Positions 35,631 through 47,100 of a stretch of DNA of 52,678 bases are shown piece after piece. Positions within the stretch are counted from its first letter, which is position 1; the number at the start of each line of letters is the position of its first letter. The notes under the pieces are model-generated. The model saw nothing but the letters and a program-made list of their open reading frames with translations, did no database searches and was not told the origin of the DNA. The stretch is taken from the NCBI RefSeq assembly GCF_000975095.1, contig NZ_BBRD01000001.1, positions 1-52,678 of the forward strand. Direction: 5' to 3'. A program made the position numbers and the translations under genes. This stretch comes from Demequina aestuarii (lineage in GTDB: Bacteria > Actinomycetota > Actinomycetes > Actinomycetales > Demequinaceae).

Positions 35631-36617
35631 TCAGGCGTCCTCGGTGGCGTCGGGCTCGAACCGCTGGAGCGGCGACACTGCCGGCCCGTACTGCTGTTCC
35701 TTCATGCGCTCGAGCGCCTGCTCGTGGAGGATGCGGTTGGTCTTCATGAGGTCGGAGAGGATCCCCAGCGCCAGCGAGAGTCCGGCGCCCACCAGCATGA
35801 TGGTGCCGAAGATCAGCGACTGGATGTGGTTGCCGTCGTTGCCGAGCGCACGCAGGATGATGAACCGCACGAACGGGATCGCGCCGAGGATGCCGAACAG
35901 CGAGGCGAGCCACGCGAACAGCATCCAGGGTCGGAACATGATCGACGAGCGCAGGATCGCCTGCGCAGACTTCAGCATGTGCTCTCCGACGTTCCGGAAC
36001 AGCCGTGACTCCCGCGTCTTGGGATTGGTGACGATGGGGACCGATGCGATCGCGAGGCGCTTGTCGCCCGCTTGGATGATGGTCTCCATGGTGTAGCTGA
36101 ACCGGGTGATGATGTTGAGTCGATACAGCGAGTAGCGCGAGTAGGCGCGAAAGCCGGAGGCCGCATCGGGCAGGCGCGTGCCAGCGGCACGGTTCACCAC
36201 CCAGGAGCCGAAACGCTGCATCGTCTTCTTGAAGGGGGAGAAGTGCGCGATCGTGTGCGTCTGCCGATCGCCGATCACGATCTCGGCCTCACCGGCGACG
36301 ATCGGAGCGACCAGGTCACCGATGCGGTGCTGGGGGTACTGGTTGTCGCCATCGGTGTTGACCACGATGTCCGCGCCGCGGGCGAGGGCGTGGTCGATGC
36401 CGTCCCGGAACGACTGCGCGAGCCCCATCGTGCGGACGTGCCGGATGACGTGGGCGCCGTGCTCGTGGGCGATCCGCGACGTCCCGTCCGACGAGCCATC
36501 GTCGATCACCACGACCTCGATCTCGTCGACGCCCGGGATGACGGTGGGGATGCCCGCGAGGACCTCGCCGAGGGTCGCCTCTTCGTCGAGGCACGGGATC
36601 TGGACGACGAGCTTCAC
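35631..36617 (-). CDS. Family 2 glycosyltransferase (dolichol-phosphate mannose synthase-like)
   Basis: The 328-residue protein starts with GTG at 36617 (MKLVVQIPCLDEE). A TAGCCT box ten bases upstream suggests a leaderless message. The GT2 nucleotide-binding region (VVVIDDGSSDGT) and the metal motif NTDGDNQYP are present, followed by IGDRQ and ASGFRAYSR. The C-terminal third has two membrane helices (MLFAWLASLFGILGAIPFV and SLIFGTIMLVGAGLSLALG), as in polyprenyl-phosphate sugar synthases. It probably charges a lipid carrier with a hexose for cell-wall glycan or protein glycosylation. The gene downstream on this strand is glgP. Confidence 0.88.
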   Translation of the reverse strand: MKLVVQIPCLDEEATLGEVLAGIPTVIPGVDEIEVVVIDDGSSDGTSRIAHEHGAHVIRHVRTMGLAQSFRDGIDHALARGADIVVNTDGDNQYPQHRIGDLVAPIVAGEAEIVIGDRQTHTIAHFSPFKKTMQRFGSWVVNRAAGTRLPDAASGFRAYSRYSLYRLNIITRFSYTMETIIQAGDKRLAIASVPIVTNPKTRESRLFRNVGEHMLKSAQAILRSSIMFRPWMLFAWLASLFGILGAIPFVRFIILRALGNDGNHIQSLIFGTIMLVGAGLSLALGILSDLMKTNRILHEQALERMKEQQYGPAVSPLQRFEPDATEDA

Positions 36618-36627
36618 GCCACTCAGG

Positions 36628-36918
36628 CTAGTGGTCGCCGGGCGCCGTGCGGCGCTGCCTGCGACGCAGCTGGCCGATCCCAATCCCGACGACGGGGGCG
36701 AGCACCAGGCCGCCGATGGCCCCGCCGGCGGCCGCGCCCGCGAGCGCCTGGCCGGCCAGCGCAGGCGCGAGCGCCGGACCGAGCCATGCCTGTCCGATGA
36801 GTCCTCCCACCAGACCGCTGAGCACTCCGACGATGGGGCCGGCGTCCACCGTCGGATGGGTGCGGGAGGCGCCCCAGCCCAGCAGCACGCCGAGCACCGC
36901 GCCGATCATCACGTCCAT
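36628..36918 (-). CDS. Small Gly/Ala-rich membrane protein
   Basis: The 96-residue protein starts at the ATG at 36918, six bases after a strong AAGGAGG; the longer frame upstream is spurious. Two or three hydrophobic stretches ([54 protein letters not shown]) are followed by a basic tail ([15 protein letters not shown]). The Gly-zipper look resembles small membrane proteins of the GlsB/transglycosylase-associated type. Ten bases separate it from the glycosyltransferase gene, which follows on the same strand. Confidence 0.7.
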   Translation of the reverse strand: MDVMIGAVLGVLLGWGASRTHPTVDAGPIVGVLSGLVGGLIGQAWLGPALAPALAGQALAGAAAGGAIGGLVLAPVVGIGIGQLRRRQRRTAPGDH

Positions 36919-37042
36919 CGCCGACCTCCTTGTGCCCACATGGTGGCACAGCGGCGCAGGACAGCGCCGCAGTAGAGAGGCCTCATGTGGCGTTCGGCGC
37001 ACGCCCCTGTCGCGTCCAGGGCCTTTGAGACACAATGGGCAA

Positions 37043-39904
37043 GTGACCTCCTTCGCTGACCGCCACATCGGCCCCGACGAGACCGCCACCGAGACGATGC
37101 TCGCGGCGGTGGGGTATCCGTCGCTCGCTGTGCTGGCGGAGACGGCCGTGCCGGAGTCCATCCGTCAGGACGACGTGCTGGTGCTCCCGGATCCCCTCAC
37201 GGAGTACGGCGCGTTGGGCGCCCTGCAGTCGTTCGCCCAGCGCAACCAGGTCCACACCCAGATGATCGGCCAGGGCTACTACGACACGATCACGCCCACG
37301 GTGATTCGTCGCAACGTCCTCGAGAATCCCGCGTGGTACACGGCGTATACGCCGTACCAGGCCGAGATCTCGCAGGGCCGGCTCGAGGCCATGCTGAACT
37401 TCCAGACGATGGTCTCCGACCTCACTGCGCTCCCGGTCGCGGGCGCATCGCTGCTCGACGAGGCGACCGCGGTGTCCGAGGCGGTCCTGCTGATGCGCCG
37501 CGCGGTCAAGGACCGCGAGGGCGGGGTCGTGGTGCTCGACTCGGAGTGCCTGCCGCAGACCATCGCGGTGGTCGCGGCTCACGCGGAGGCCATCGGCCTG
37601 CGGCTCGAGATCCAGGACGTCGACATGGGGTGGGAGGCGCCCGCCGACCTCATCGGGTTGGTGCTTCAGCAGCCGGGCTCCACCGGCGTGCTGCGCGAGA
37701 TCCAGGACGTCGTCGCCACCGCTCACGCAGTCGGTGGACTGGTCACCGTCGCGGCGGACCTGCTGTCGCTGACCATGGTCAAGGCCCCGGGGGAGATCGG
37801 CGCGGACATCGCGGTGGGCTCCGCGCAGCGATTCGGCGTGCCGCTGTTCTTCGGCGGCCCCCACGCGGCATTCATGGCGGTGCGGGAAGGGCTCGAGCGC
37901 CAGCTGCCCGGCCGCCTGGTGGGCGTGAGCGTGGACGCGGACGGCCGCACGGCGTACCGGCTGGCGCTGCAGACGCGGGAGCAGCACATCCGCCGCGACA
38001 AGGCGACGTCCAACATCTGCACCGCGCAGGCCCTGCTCGCGATCGTCTCTGGCTTCTATGCGATCCACCACGGTCCCGATGGCCTGCGGGCGATCGCCCA
38101 GCAGGTCCACAACACGGCCGTCACGCTGGCCGATGCGCTCACGGCGGCGGGCGTGCGCATCAAGCACGAGAACTTCTTCGACACCGTGGTGGCGGAGGTC
38201 CACGGCGGCGCGGACTCCGTGATCGCCCGCGCGGCCGCCGCCGACATCAACCTGCGCCGCGTCGACGACGATCACGTCGCGATGGCATGCGACGAGGTGA
38301 CGAGCCTCGACATCCTCGACCACCTCGTCGAGGCGGTCACGGCCGTCAAGCGCCACGCGGTGTACACCGCGCCTCGCGTCGCGATCCCGCGGTCGCTGCG
38401 TCGCACGAGCGACTACCTCTCTCACCCGGTCTTCCATCAGTACCGGTCGGAGACGTCTCTGATGCGCTACATGCGCCGTCTCGCCGATCGCGACCTGGCG
38501 CTGGACCGCACCATGATTCCGCTGGGCTCGTGCACTATGAAGCTCAACGCGGCTGTGGAGATGGCGCCCATCAGCTGGCCGGGCTTCGCCCGCATCCACC
38601 CCTTCGCCCCCTCGGACCAGACCGCCGGGTATCGCGACATGATCGCTCAGCTCGAGGGCTGGCTTGCGGAGATCACGGGTTACGCCGCAGTCTCAGTGCA
38701 GCCCAACTCGGGCGCCCAGGGCGAGTACGCGGGGCTGCTGGCGATCCGGGCCTACCACCGCGATCACGGACATGCCGAGCGCGATGTCTGCCTGATCCCC
38801 GCATCGGCCCATGGCACCAACGCCGCGTCCGCCGTGTTGGCGGGTCTGCGGGTGGTGGTGGTCGCGACCGCAGCGGACGGCGAGGTCGACACAGACGATC
38901 TCCACGCGAAGCTCGCGGCGCACGAGGGCCGCGTCGCCTGCATGATGATCACCTACCCCTCCACTCATGGCGTGTACGAGGCGCACGTGGGCGAGGTCTG
39001 CGCCGCGGTCCACGAGGCCGGGGGCCAGGTGTTCATCGACGGCGCGAACCTGAATGCGCTCGTCGGTCTCGCGAAGCCGGGTCACTTCGGCGGCGACGTC
39101 TCGCACCTCAACCTGCACAAGACCTTCTGCATCCCCCACGGCGGCGGCGGCCCCGGCGTGGGCCCGGTCGCGGTCGCCGAGCACCTGGTGCCGTACCTGC
39201 CCGCGCTGCGTCAGACCATCCAGCGGCCGGCAGAGCTGCAGCGACGGGGCGCTCCGGTGAGCGCCGCCCCCTACGGCTCTGCGGGGATTCTGCCCATCAC
39301 GTGGGCATACATCGCGCTCATGGGACACGAGGGACTCATGCGCGCCACGGAGACCGCAGTGCTCGCCGCCAACTATGTCGCGACGCGTCTCGCGGACGCC
39401 TTCCAGGTCCTGTACCGCGGGCCTGGAGGACTCGTGGCGCATGAGTGCGTGCTCGACATCCGACCGCTCACGAAGGCCACGGGGATCACCAACGAGGACA
39501 TCGCGAAGCGGCTCATCGACTTCGGGATCCATGCGCCCACGATGTCCTTCCCCGTGGCCGGCACGTTGATGGTCGAGCCCACGGAGTCCGAGGACCTGGG
39601 GGAGATCGACCGCTTCATCGACGCAATGCTGGTGATCAGGGAAGAGATCGCGGCAGTCGAGCGCGGCGACATCGCCGCCGCCGACTCGCCGCTGCGGCAC
39701 GCGCCCCACACGGCCGATGCGGTGGTCTCCGACACGTGGGACCGCGCCTATTCGCGAGAGCAGGCGGCATTCCCGGTGGCGGGTCTGCGTCAGGACAAGT
39801 ACTGGGCTCCCGTGTCGCGGATCGACAACGCTCACGGAGATCGGCATCTGGTGTGCTCCTGCCCCCCGGTCGAGGCGTACGCCGCCGACGCCGAAGAGGT
39901 CTGA
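37043..39904 (+). CDS. gcvP: Glycine dehydrogenase (decarboxylating), P-protein
   Basis: The 953-residue protein starts with GTG at 37043 ([15 protein letters not shown]), the standard N-terminus; a CACAAT box six bases upstream suggests a leaderless message. It decarboxylates glycine and passes the aminomethyl group to H-protein lipoamide. N- and C-terminal halves are both complete: [44 protein letters not shown] and the PLP site [16 protein letters not shown] with Lys693. The length matches the single-chain form. No gcvT or gcvH is adjacent, and no glycine riboswitch-like structure is apparent in the 124 bases upstream. Confidence 0.96.
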   Translation: MTSFADRHIGPDETATETMLAAVGYPSLAVLAETAVPESIRQDDVLVLPDPLTEYGALGALQSFAQRNQVHTQMIGQGYYDTITPTVIRRNVLENPAWYTAYTPYQAEISQGRLEAMLNFQTMVSDLTALPVAGASLLDEATAVSEAVLLMRRAVKDREGGVVVLDSECLPQTIAVVAAHAEAIGLRLEIQDVDMGWEAPADLIGLVLQQPGSTGVLREIQDVVATAHAVGGLVTVAADLLSLTMVKAPGEIGADIAVGSAQRFGVPLFFGGPHAAFMAVREGLERQLPGRLVGVSVDADGRTAYRLALQTREQHIRRDKATSNICTAQALLAIVSGFYAIHHGPDGLRAIAQQVHNTAVTLADALTAAGVRIKHENFFDTVVAEVHGGADSVIARAAAADINLRRVDDDHVAMACDEVTSLDILDHLVEAVTAVKRHAVYTAPRVAIPRSLRRTSDYLSHPVFHQYRSETSLMRYMRRLADRDLALDRTMIPLGSCTMKLNAAVEMAPISWPGFARIHPFAPSDQTAGYRDMIAQLEGWLAEITGYAAVSVQPNSGAQGEYAGLLAIRAYHRDHGHAERDVCLIPASAHGTNAASAVLAGLRVVVVATAADGEVDTDDLHAKLAAHEGRVACMMITYPSTHGVYEAHVGEVCAAVHEAGGQVFIDGANLNALVGLAKPGHFGGDVSHLNLHKTFCIPHGGGGPGVGPVAVAEHLVPYLPALRQTIQRPAELQRRGAPVSAAPYGSAGILPITWAYIALMGHEGLMRATETAVLAANYVATRLADAFQVLYRGPGGLVAHECVLDIRPLTKATGITNEDIAKRLIDFGIHAPTMSFPVAGTLMVEPTESEDLGEIDRFIDAMLVIREEIAAVERGDIAAADSPLRHAPHTADAVVSDTWDRAYSREQAAFPVAGLRQDKYWAPVSRIDNAHGDRHLVCSCPPVEAYAADAEEV

Positions 39905-39963
39905 CCGGGCGCCCTGCTCGCGCAGTCTGCGTGGCTTGTGTCACACGGCGTCCACAGGCCCTC

Positions 39964-39991
39964 GTGACGAGCGTGCGCCGTGGGTTAGAGT
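39964..39991 (+). promoter_or_regulatory. Candidate promoter of the envelope operon
   Basis: A -35 box GTGACG (39964-39969) and a -10 box TAGAGT (39986-39991) are separated by 16 bases. They lie 63 bases before the kinase start codon. It is the only promoter-like pair seen before the densely overlapping genes that follow. Confidence 0.45.
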
Positions 39992-40054
39992 GACGTCCGT
40001 CCCACGGCCGTCGGGCCGCAGCACGGTGGCACGAGTTGAGAACGGGAGGGTGCC

Positions 40055-41176
40055 GTGGTGCGTCGCCAGCCGCTCAGTCCCCCGGTCCTTCCTGGCTACA
40101 CGTACATTCGCCCTCTCGGCTCGGGCGGCTTCGCGGACGTGTTCCTGTTCCAGCAGGACATGCCGCACCGGCTGGTCGCCGTCAAGGTGCTGCTGAGCCG
40201 CATCGAGGACCAGGCCGCGGCCCGTGCGCTCTCTGCGGAGGCGGACATCATGGCGAGCCTCAGCGCTCACCCCTCGATCCTCACGGTCTACCAGGCGAGC
40301 GTGTCCGCGGATGGCCGTCCCTACCTCGTGGTGGAGTTCTGCCCCGCCTCCCTCACCAACCGCTATCGCAACGAGCGGCTGCCGGTCGCGGAGGTGCTGT
40401 CGATCGGGGTGAAGATCACCGGCGCCGTCGAGTCCGCGCATCGCGCGGGCCTGCTGCACCGGGACATCAAGCCGTCCAACATCCTGCTCACGTCCTTCGG
40501 GCACCCGGTGCTGTCTGACTTCGGGGTGGCCTCGGCGCTCGCGCAGGGAGAGGACGAGACCATCGCGCTGTCGCCGCCCTGGAGTGCTCCCGAGGTGGTG
40601 GAGCAGCGCACCTCCGGCACGGTGGCGTCGGAGGTGTGGGCGCTCGCAGCGACCGTGTACACCCTGCTCGCGCAGCGCGCGCCCTTCGACCTGCCCGACG
40701 GCCGCCGCGGGGACGACCTGCAGCTCCGCGCCCGCATCTCGCGCGCCAAGTACACGCCGACGGGACGGTCGGACGTGCCGGCCGCCCTCGAGCGTGCGCT
40801 CGAAGGCGGCATGCGCCGACTCCCGGGCGACCGGTACCCGACCGCCATGGCCTTCGGCGAGGCGCTGCGTGCGGTGGAGCGCGAGCTCGGCCTCGCCCCC
40901 ACGCCGCTCGACGTCCCCACCGACGAGTGGGCCCAGGCTGCCGTCGGCATGCGAGACGCGGAGACCGCGCCGCCCACGCCACGAGCGACGGTCGCCGTCG
41001 AGTCACGCCGGCCACAGCGCGCGTCGCGCACGGGCACCGGCACGCGCCAGGGCACTGTCACCCGCCACGAGGCGGCAGCGAACCGCGTGGGCCGCGCGAT
41101 CGCCATCACCGCCGCCGTGATCGGCGCCGCTGCGATCGGCGCCGCGATCACCGTGCTCGTCGTGGTCGGGACCTAG
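40055..41176 (+). CDS. Membrane-anchored Ser/Thr protein kinase
   Basis: The 373-residue protein starts with GTG at 40055, with GGGAGGG upstream. All catalytic elements are intact: LGSGGFADVFLF (P-loop), VAVKVLL (Lys), LLHRDIKPSNILL (catalytic loop), LSDFGVA (metal) and WSAPEVV. Residues 270-345 are a Pro/Thr/Arg-rich linker. A single membrane helix (AIAITAAVIGAAAIGAAITV) ends the chain with almost nothing outside, so it lacks the PASTA or other sensor of PknB-type kinases. The next gene begins four bases after its stop, and the kinase probably phosphorylates products of this operon. Confidence 0.92.
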   Translation: MVRRQPLSPPVLPGYTYIRPLGSGGFADVFLFQQDMPHRLVAVKVLLSRIEDQAAARALSAEADIMASLSAHPSILTVYQASVSADGRPYLVVEFCPASLTNRYRNERLPVAEVLSIGVKITGAVESAHRAGLLHRDIKPSNILLTSFGHPVLSDFGVASALAQGEDETIALSPPWSAPEVVEQRTSGTVASEVWALAATVYTLLAQRAPFDLPDGRRGDDLQLRARISRAKYTPTGRSDVPAALERALEGGMRRLPGDRYPTAMAFGEALRAVERELGLAPTPLDVPTDEWAQAAVGMRDAETAPPTPRATVAVESRRPQRASRTGTGTRQGTVTRHEAAANRVGRAIAITAAVIGAAAIGAAITVLVVVGT

Positions 41177-41179
41177 GCG

Positions 41180-44100
41180 ATGAGCGGAGTCGACGCCGGA
41201 TTGGGACGGGCCACCGCCGCGCGCTGGCGCACGGTCCGCCGCGCATCAGTGGCCGCCGCTCTCACGGCCCTCGTGGTGGGCATTGCACTGTCACCCGGCT
41301 TCGACGAGCGCGAGGTCCAGGTCGACGACCCGTCGGTGTGGGCGCTGCAGACCGCTGCGGGCGAACGGTTCGGGCGCGTGAACACTGTGGTCTCGGAGGT
41401 CGACACGGTCAAGGCCGTCGAGGACCCCAGCGACATTCTGCAGATGGACCGCACGCTGCTGGTGTTCTCGGACAACCTCGGCTCGGTGACGACTCTTGAC
41501 GCGGCGCGTCCGCGCGATATCGGCGAGGCCAGCGGCGACGAGACGGTGTCGACTCCGTTGGGGACCACGGCAGTGGCGCACACGGGGGATGTGGTCGCGT
41601 ACCTCACCGAGTCGGGCGAGGTGCTGGCCGGGTCGGTCAGTGAAGGCACCGCTGTGGCGCCCCGCGCGATCGATCCCTACGCGGACGTGGAGGTCGCCGA
41701 AGGCGAGGACCGGCCACAGTTCCGGGCGGTCGCCGCGGCGGTCTCGGTCGACGGGACGCTCGCCGCCTACTCCGCGCAGCGCCAGAGCGTTCTCGTGGCC
41801 GATGCGATCGACGGCGAGGTGCGCGACACCATCCACCTCCCGGAGGGACCGGAGAGCGACGGCGTGCAGTTGGCGTGGGTGGGGTCCACGTGGGTGCTGC
41901 TCGACCCCGACAGCGGACTCGTGTGGACCAGCCTCGCAGACGAACCGGTCGCGACCGACGCGGCACCGAGCGCGCTGCTGCAGGCTTCCTCGCCCGAGTC
42001 GGACACGGTCATCATCGCCGACGACTTCGGAGCCGTCACGGTTCCCTTCGACGGCAGCGGCTCGATGCGCACCCACGGGTCGAGCGAGCTCGCGCTCGGA
42101 CAGCCCGCGCGACCCGCGCCGCTGCCGGGCACCGCGATCATCGCCGGGGCGTGGCTCCCGGTCGGCGAGGGCCCGGGCACGCTGTGGATGTCCAACGGCA
42201 CCACCACTCAGCTGGACTACGGCCAGGGCACGCTCGGGGAGCGCCGCACGCCGCAGCTGCGCTCCAACGGGGCGCGACTGATCCTCAATGAGGCGCGATC
42301 GGGATGGGTGTGGGGTGTGCCGTCTGGCGCGCTGGTGCCGTCGTCCCAGGAGTGGGTGCGCGAGGACACGGCCCAGCAGGCGCCCGAGGATGAGGAGATC
42401 GCCGCCCAGGTGTCCGATCCGCGCGCACCCGTCGCTGAGGACGATGCGCTGGGCGTGCGCGCCGGCCGTCAGATCAGCCTGCCCGTGCTGCTGAACGACC
42501 ACGACGCCAATGGCGACGTGCTCACCGTGGTGCCGAACTCCCTCGCAGGCCTCGATCCCGCCTTCGGGACGCTCGCGGTGGGGGATGACGACCAGACGGT
42601 GGTCGTGGACGTGGCGCCCGGCGCGTCCGGTGCCTCCACGTTCACCTACGCCGTCACCGACGGGACGGCCGGAGAGGGACTGCTGTCCGAGCCCGCCTCG
42701 GTCACGCTCACCGTGAAGGACACCGACGAGAACGATCCGCCCGTGTGGTGCGGCGTCGACGACTGCCTCGCCACGTGGCCGGCACCGCAGGTGGCGCCGG
42801 GAGGCACAGTGTCGGTGGACGTGCTCTCTGGCTGGGTCGACCCTGAGGGCGATCCCATGTATGTGGCGGGCGCGCGCACCGAGGCGTCGGCCGGCGTCGT
42901 CGCGTCGTCGCCTGAGGGCGACGTCGTGTTCCAGCACACCAACGCGTCGTCGACCGAGTCCGGTGCCGTGCCGGTCGATGTCACCGTGTCTGACTCGTAC
43001 GGCGCGCAGGCGGAACGCACCCTGACGGTGGCGGTCATGGGCGAGCCCGAGCTGCGCGCCGATGACGTGGTGGCCACCGTGACCGCGGGGGTGACCACCA
43101 CCGTGGACGTGGCAGGCCTCGTGTCGGGAGCGCGAGGGCCGCTGGTGATCACCGAGGCCGCCTCGGACACGAGCGACGACGCGACGGTCGCCGTGGCCCA
43201 GGGCACGGTGGGCTTCACCTTCACGGCGCCGGAGGCAGGCTCCTCCCTGGTCGACTACACCCTCACGGACGGGGTGGCGGAGGTGCGCGGCTTGGCCCGC
43301 GTGACCGTCATCGCACCCGAGCAGGAGCGGCTGTCGACCGTGCCGCTGACCGCCTTCGTCCGCTCGCGCGAGGACGCCACCATCGACGTGCTGTCCTCGG
43401 TGACCAATCCCGGCGGCCACGTGCTCCTGCTGGACGAACTCGAGACCGAGCCCGCAGAGGGGGCGCGACTCTCGGCGGACATCGTCGGGCACTCCGCGCT
43501 GCGCATCAGCGGCGAGACCGCCGATGCACAGCCGGGCCTGCTGGGGGTGCTGCGCTACAGCGTCTCCGATGGTTCGGGCCGCACGGAGGCGACGGCACGC
43601 GGGGAGGTCACCGTGATGCTGCTCGACTCGGAGGTGCCCTCCACGCCGCTCGCCGTGGACGACGCCATCACGGTGCGTGCCGGGACGCAGGCGGACGTCG
43701 ACGTGCTCGCCAACGACGTGGGCCCCGCGGGCAACGTCATCGCGCTGGATGCCGCATCCGTCGAGGCCAGCGAGGGGGCGGGTCTCGCTTTCCCCGCACG
43801 CTCGACGGTGCGGTACCTCGCTCCAGACGAGCCCGGCGTGCACGAGATCTCGTACGCCACCTACGTGCTCGGCTATCCCGCCCAGCGCGACACCGCCACC
43901 GTGGTCGTCACGGTGCTCGAATCTGACACGAACGCGCCGCCGACGCCGATCCCGCTCAGCGGCCGCGTGGCCTCGGGCCAGACTGTTCGCCTGCCGTTCG
44001 ACGGCACCGGCACGGACCCCGACGGCGACGCGGTGGCGCTGCAGCGCATCGAGGCGCAGCCGGAATCGGGCTCTGCGCGGGTGTCCTCCGACGGCCAGTC

Positions 44101-47100
44101 CATCGTCTACACGGCCGATGCCGGCTTCGCCGGCCAGGTGGCGTTCGACTACAGCGTGGTCGACGCCCGCGGGCAGGGGGCGATCGCAACCGCGACGGTC
44201 GGAGTGCTCGCGGCGGACGTCGACCCGCGCCCGGTCACCTACTCGGACTATGTGCAGGCGCAGGTCGGCCCCGACCGCAGGGTGAGCCTCGAGCCCACCG
44301 GCAACGACATCGACCTCGCTGGCGGAGACCTGGAGCTGCTGTCGGTGCGGCCCGACGCGGACCCGGCCTCGCAGGAGTTCGCCGCGCTGAGCGAGCGGCT
44401 CGAGTCGGTGGAGGACGGCCGAGTGACGCTGTCCGTCGGCGAGGAGACCGGCACCCACTCCTTCGTCTACACCGTGCGGAACCCCGTCGGCTCGACCGCG
44501 ATCGGTCGCATCGTCCTCAAGGCCGTGCGCGACCCCGTCGCGGACGTGCCGGTGGTGGACGACACGGTGCTGACTGCGGAGAACCGCGACACCTTCGCCT
44601 CCGGGGTGGACGTCCTCACCGACCGGGTGTCGTGGAGCTCCGGCGAGGCCGACGATCTGGCGCTGTCCCTGTGGGGAGACCAGCCGGACCTCACGCTGGA
44701 CGGCCGTGCCATCGCCGGCCCGCTGCCCGAGGTGACTCGCCTGGTGCCGTTCCAGGTGACCGGTCGGGACTATGCCGGAGAGCAGGTGGTGTCGTACGGC
44801 TTCCTGCGCGTGCCGGGTGCGGACGAGGTCCGCGTCGCGCTGCGCGACGACTTCGCGCCGCCTGAGGTCGATGAGGGAGACTCGGTCACGTTCGACCTGA
44901 TCGACCTCGCCGCGATCCCGGAGGGGTTCGAGCTCGACATCGACGCAGGCGGGGTGGCCGCATCGGGCCACCGCGCCGACTCGTCGTGCGCGCTGGTCTC
45001 CGGCACCACCCTGCGCTACGCCGCCGGCATGGGCGACCCCTACACAGACACGTGCCTGGTGCCCGTCACGCTGGCCGGCCAGGACGAGCCCACCGTGCTG
45101 CCGGTGCCGATCGTGATCATCGCCGAGGACCCGCAGCCCATCCTCACCGGTGCTTCGCTCGAACTGTCGCCGGGCGAGACCACCACGTTCGACGTGGCGC
45201 AGATGGTGTCCTGGCCGCAGGGCGCCGCGGCCCGTGCGGTCGGGTTCTTCACGGACTACTCAGGTCAGCACTTCGACGTGTCGCGAGCGGGCACGGAGCT
45301 GACCGTCACGGCGAAGGACGCCTCCATCCCCGGTCGCCAGGACGTCGTGACCGTGTCCCTGCCGTCCGACCCGGCGACCCCCGCGACGTCGCTGTCTCTC
45401 GAGGTGGGCCCCGCCCCGTCCGAGCTTCCCAAGGGTGCGAGCGTCGTGCAGCGGTGCTCGCAGGCCTCGGGATCCTCGTGCACGGTCACGGTCGCGGGCG
45501 TCTCCGGCGAGGTCAATCCGCTGCCGGGCACCCCCCTTGAGCTGGTCGACGTCGCGGGCGCGGCGTCGTGCCCCCAAGTCACGTGGAGCCGCGTCGACGG
45601 CCGCACGGTGCGCGCGACCTGGGCGCAGGATGCACCCGGTGCCGTGTGCGATGCGACCTTCACGGTGCGCGATGCGCAGGGGCGCGTGAGCGCGGGCGAC
45701 CGGCAGGGTGCCATCAGCCTCGACCTTCAGGGGTTTCCCGCTGCACCCGCCGAGATCCGGCAGACCGCCTTCGCCGACGGCCGCGTGACGCTCGCGGTGA
45801 CGCCGGGCCCTGCGAGCGCCGCCTACCCGGCGATCTCGGGCTTCGAGGTGTACGCCGGGAACGCTCAGGTGGCGACCTGTTCCGCGCGTGGCACGTGCCC
45901 CGAGCTGTCCGGCCTGACGAACGGTGACAAGCGTCAGTACACGGCACGCGCCGTCAACGCCGTCGGCCAATCCCGCGACGGGGTGTCCGTCACGGCTTGG
46001 GCCTATGCGCCCCCTGCCTCGCCCACCGACGTCCAGTGGAGCCCCACGCGCGACACCGGCGGTGCCGGCGGCCTCATCGACGTCACGATGCGGATCCCGG
46101 ATCCGACCACGCGCGCCGTCACCTTGTCGAGCCCGACGGGCGCGACGCGCGAGTACGCGGTCAGCGGCAGGACGCTGTCGATCAGCGGCTACGAGGTCGG
46201 CTCGAACCAGTCCCAGACGGTGACGGTCACGCCCATGACCGCGCTCCAGATCCCACCCGTGGGCGGTGGCGACTCGAACGGGGAGGCCACGAGCTTCACG
46301 GCGAACGGTGTGGGTGCGCCCGAGCTGCTTCGCGCGGACTACTCGCTCAACGAGAACCGTGACCGGGTGACGTTCACTGTTCAGGTCCGCTCGGGCGGCG
46401 AGGGCTCGCAGACCTGGGTCGGCATCGAGACGTGGCGCGGATGCAGCGACCGGGTGCAGGTGTCGGGAGGCAGAGCCCAGCTGACTGCCGACGTGGATCC
46501 GAATACGCGAACCGACTTCACACTGTGCGGCGAGAGCCGCTACGGGGGCGCCACCTTCGCGCCGTCCAACACAATCAATCAGCGGGTGTACTCCTACCTC
46601 GAGCCAGGCGCACCGACGTTCGACAGCGGCTATCGCGTAGCGTCCACCTGCACCTTCCAGAACGACTACTGGTGCACCACCGTGGTCGACCGCCAGCCGG
46701 ATCCCCGCAACCCGCGCGGCACGTTCACTCAGTACTCTGCGAACGGCGGCGACTGGAGTCAGAACTTCTCGCTGCCTACCGGCCGGGAGTCCCAGGTGCG
46801 CGCCCGCTACTGCATCGACTTCGGTGGCGGCGACATCCGGTGCTCTGAGCAGACCACGATCGTGCCTGCGCAAGACGGGTCGCCGCTGTACCCCATCGAA
46901 GCGCAGATCAGCCAGTGTCGAGCGGGCGTCGACCCGAACATCGGCGGCATCAGCGTGAATGCGGACGGTTCGCACTACACGGCGAGCAGCACGATGCTCG
47001 GGGAGTCGGGCGGCGATGCAGTCGCGATCGAGGACATGCGCCGCATGCGCTGGGAGGTGTCCTTCACGGGGGCCCTCGGCGGCATGAACTCCTTCTCGCG

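Noticed and set aside
36919..37042. Glycine riboswitch in front of gcvP
   Set aside because: Only 124 bases separate the divergent starts. No tandem aptamer-like structure is visible, and the message looks leaderless.
36983..38599. 538-codon open frame on the minus strand inside gcvP
   Set aside because: It is antisense to a complete glycine decarboxylase gene and has antisense-type composition.
41291..44971. 1226-codon open frame on the minus strand
   Set aside because: It lies opposite the giant surface protein gene. Its translation is Arg/His/Gly-rich low-complexity typical of antisense frames in high-GC DNA, with no start signal.
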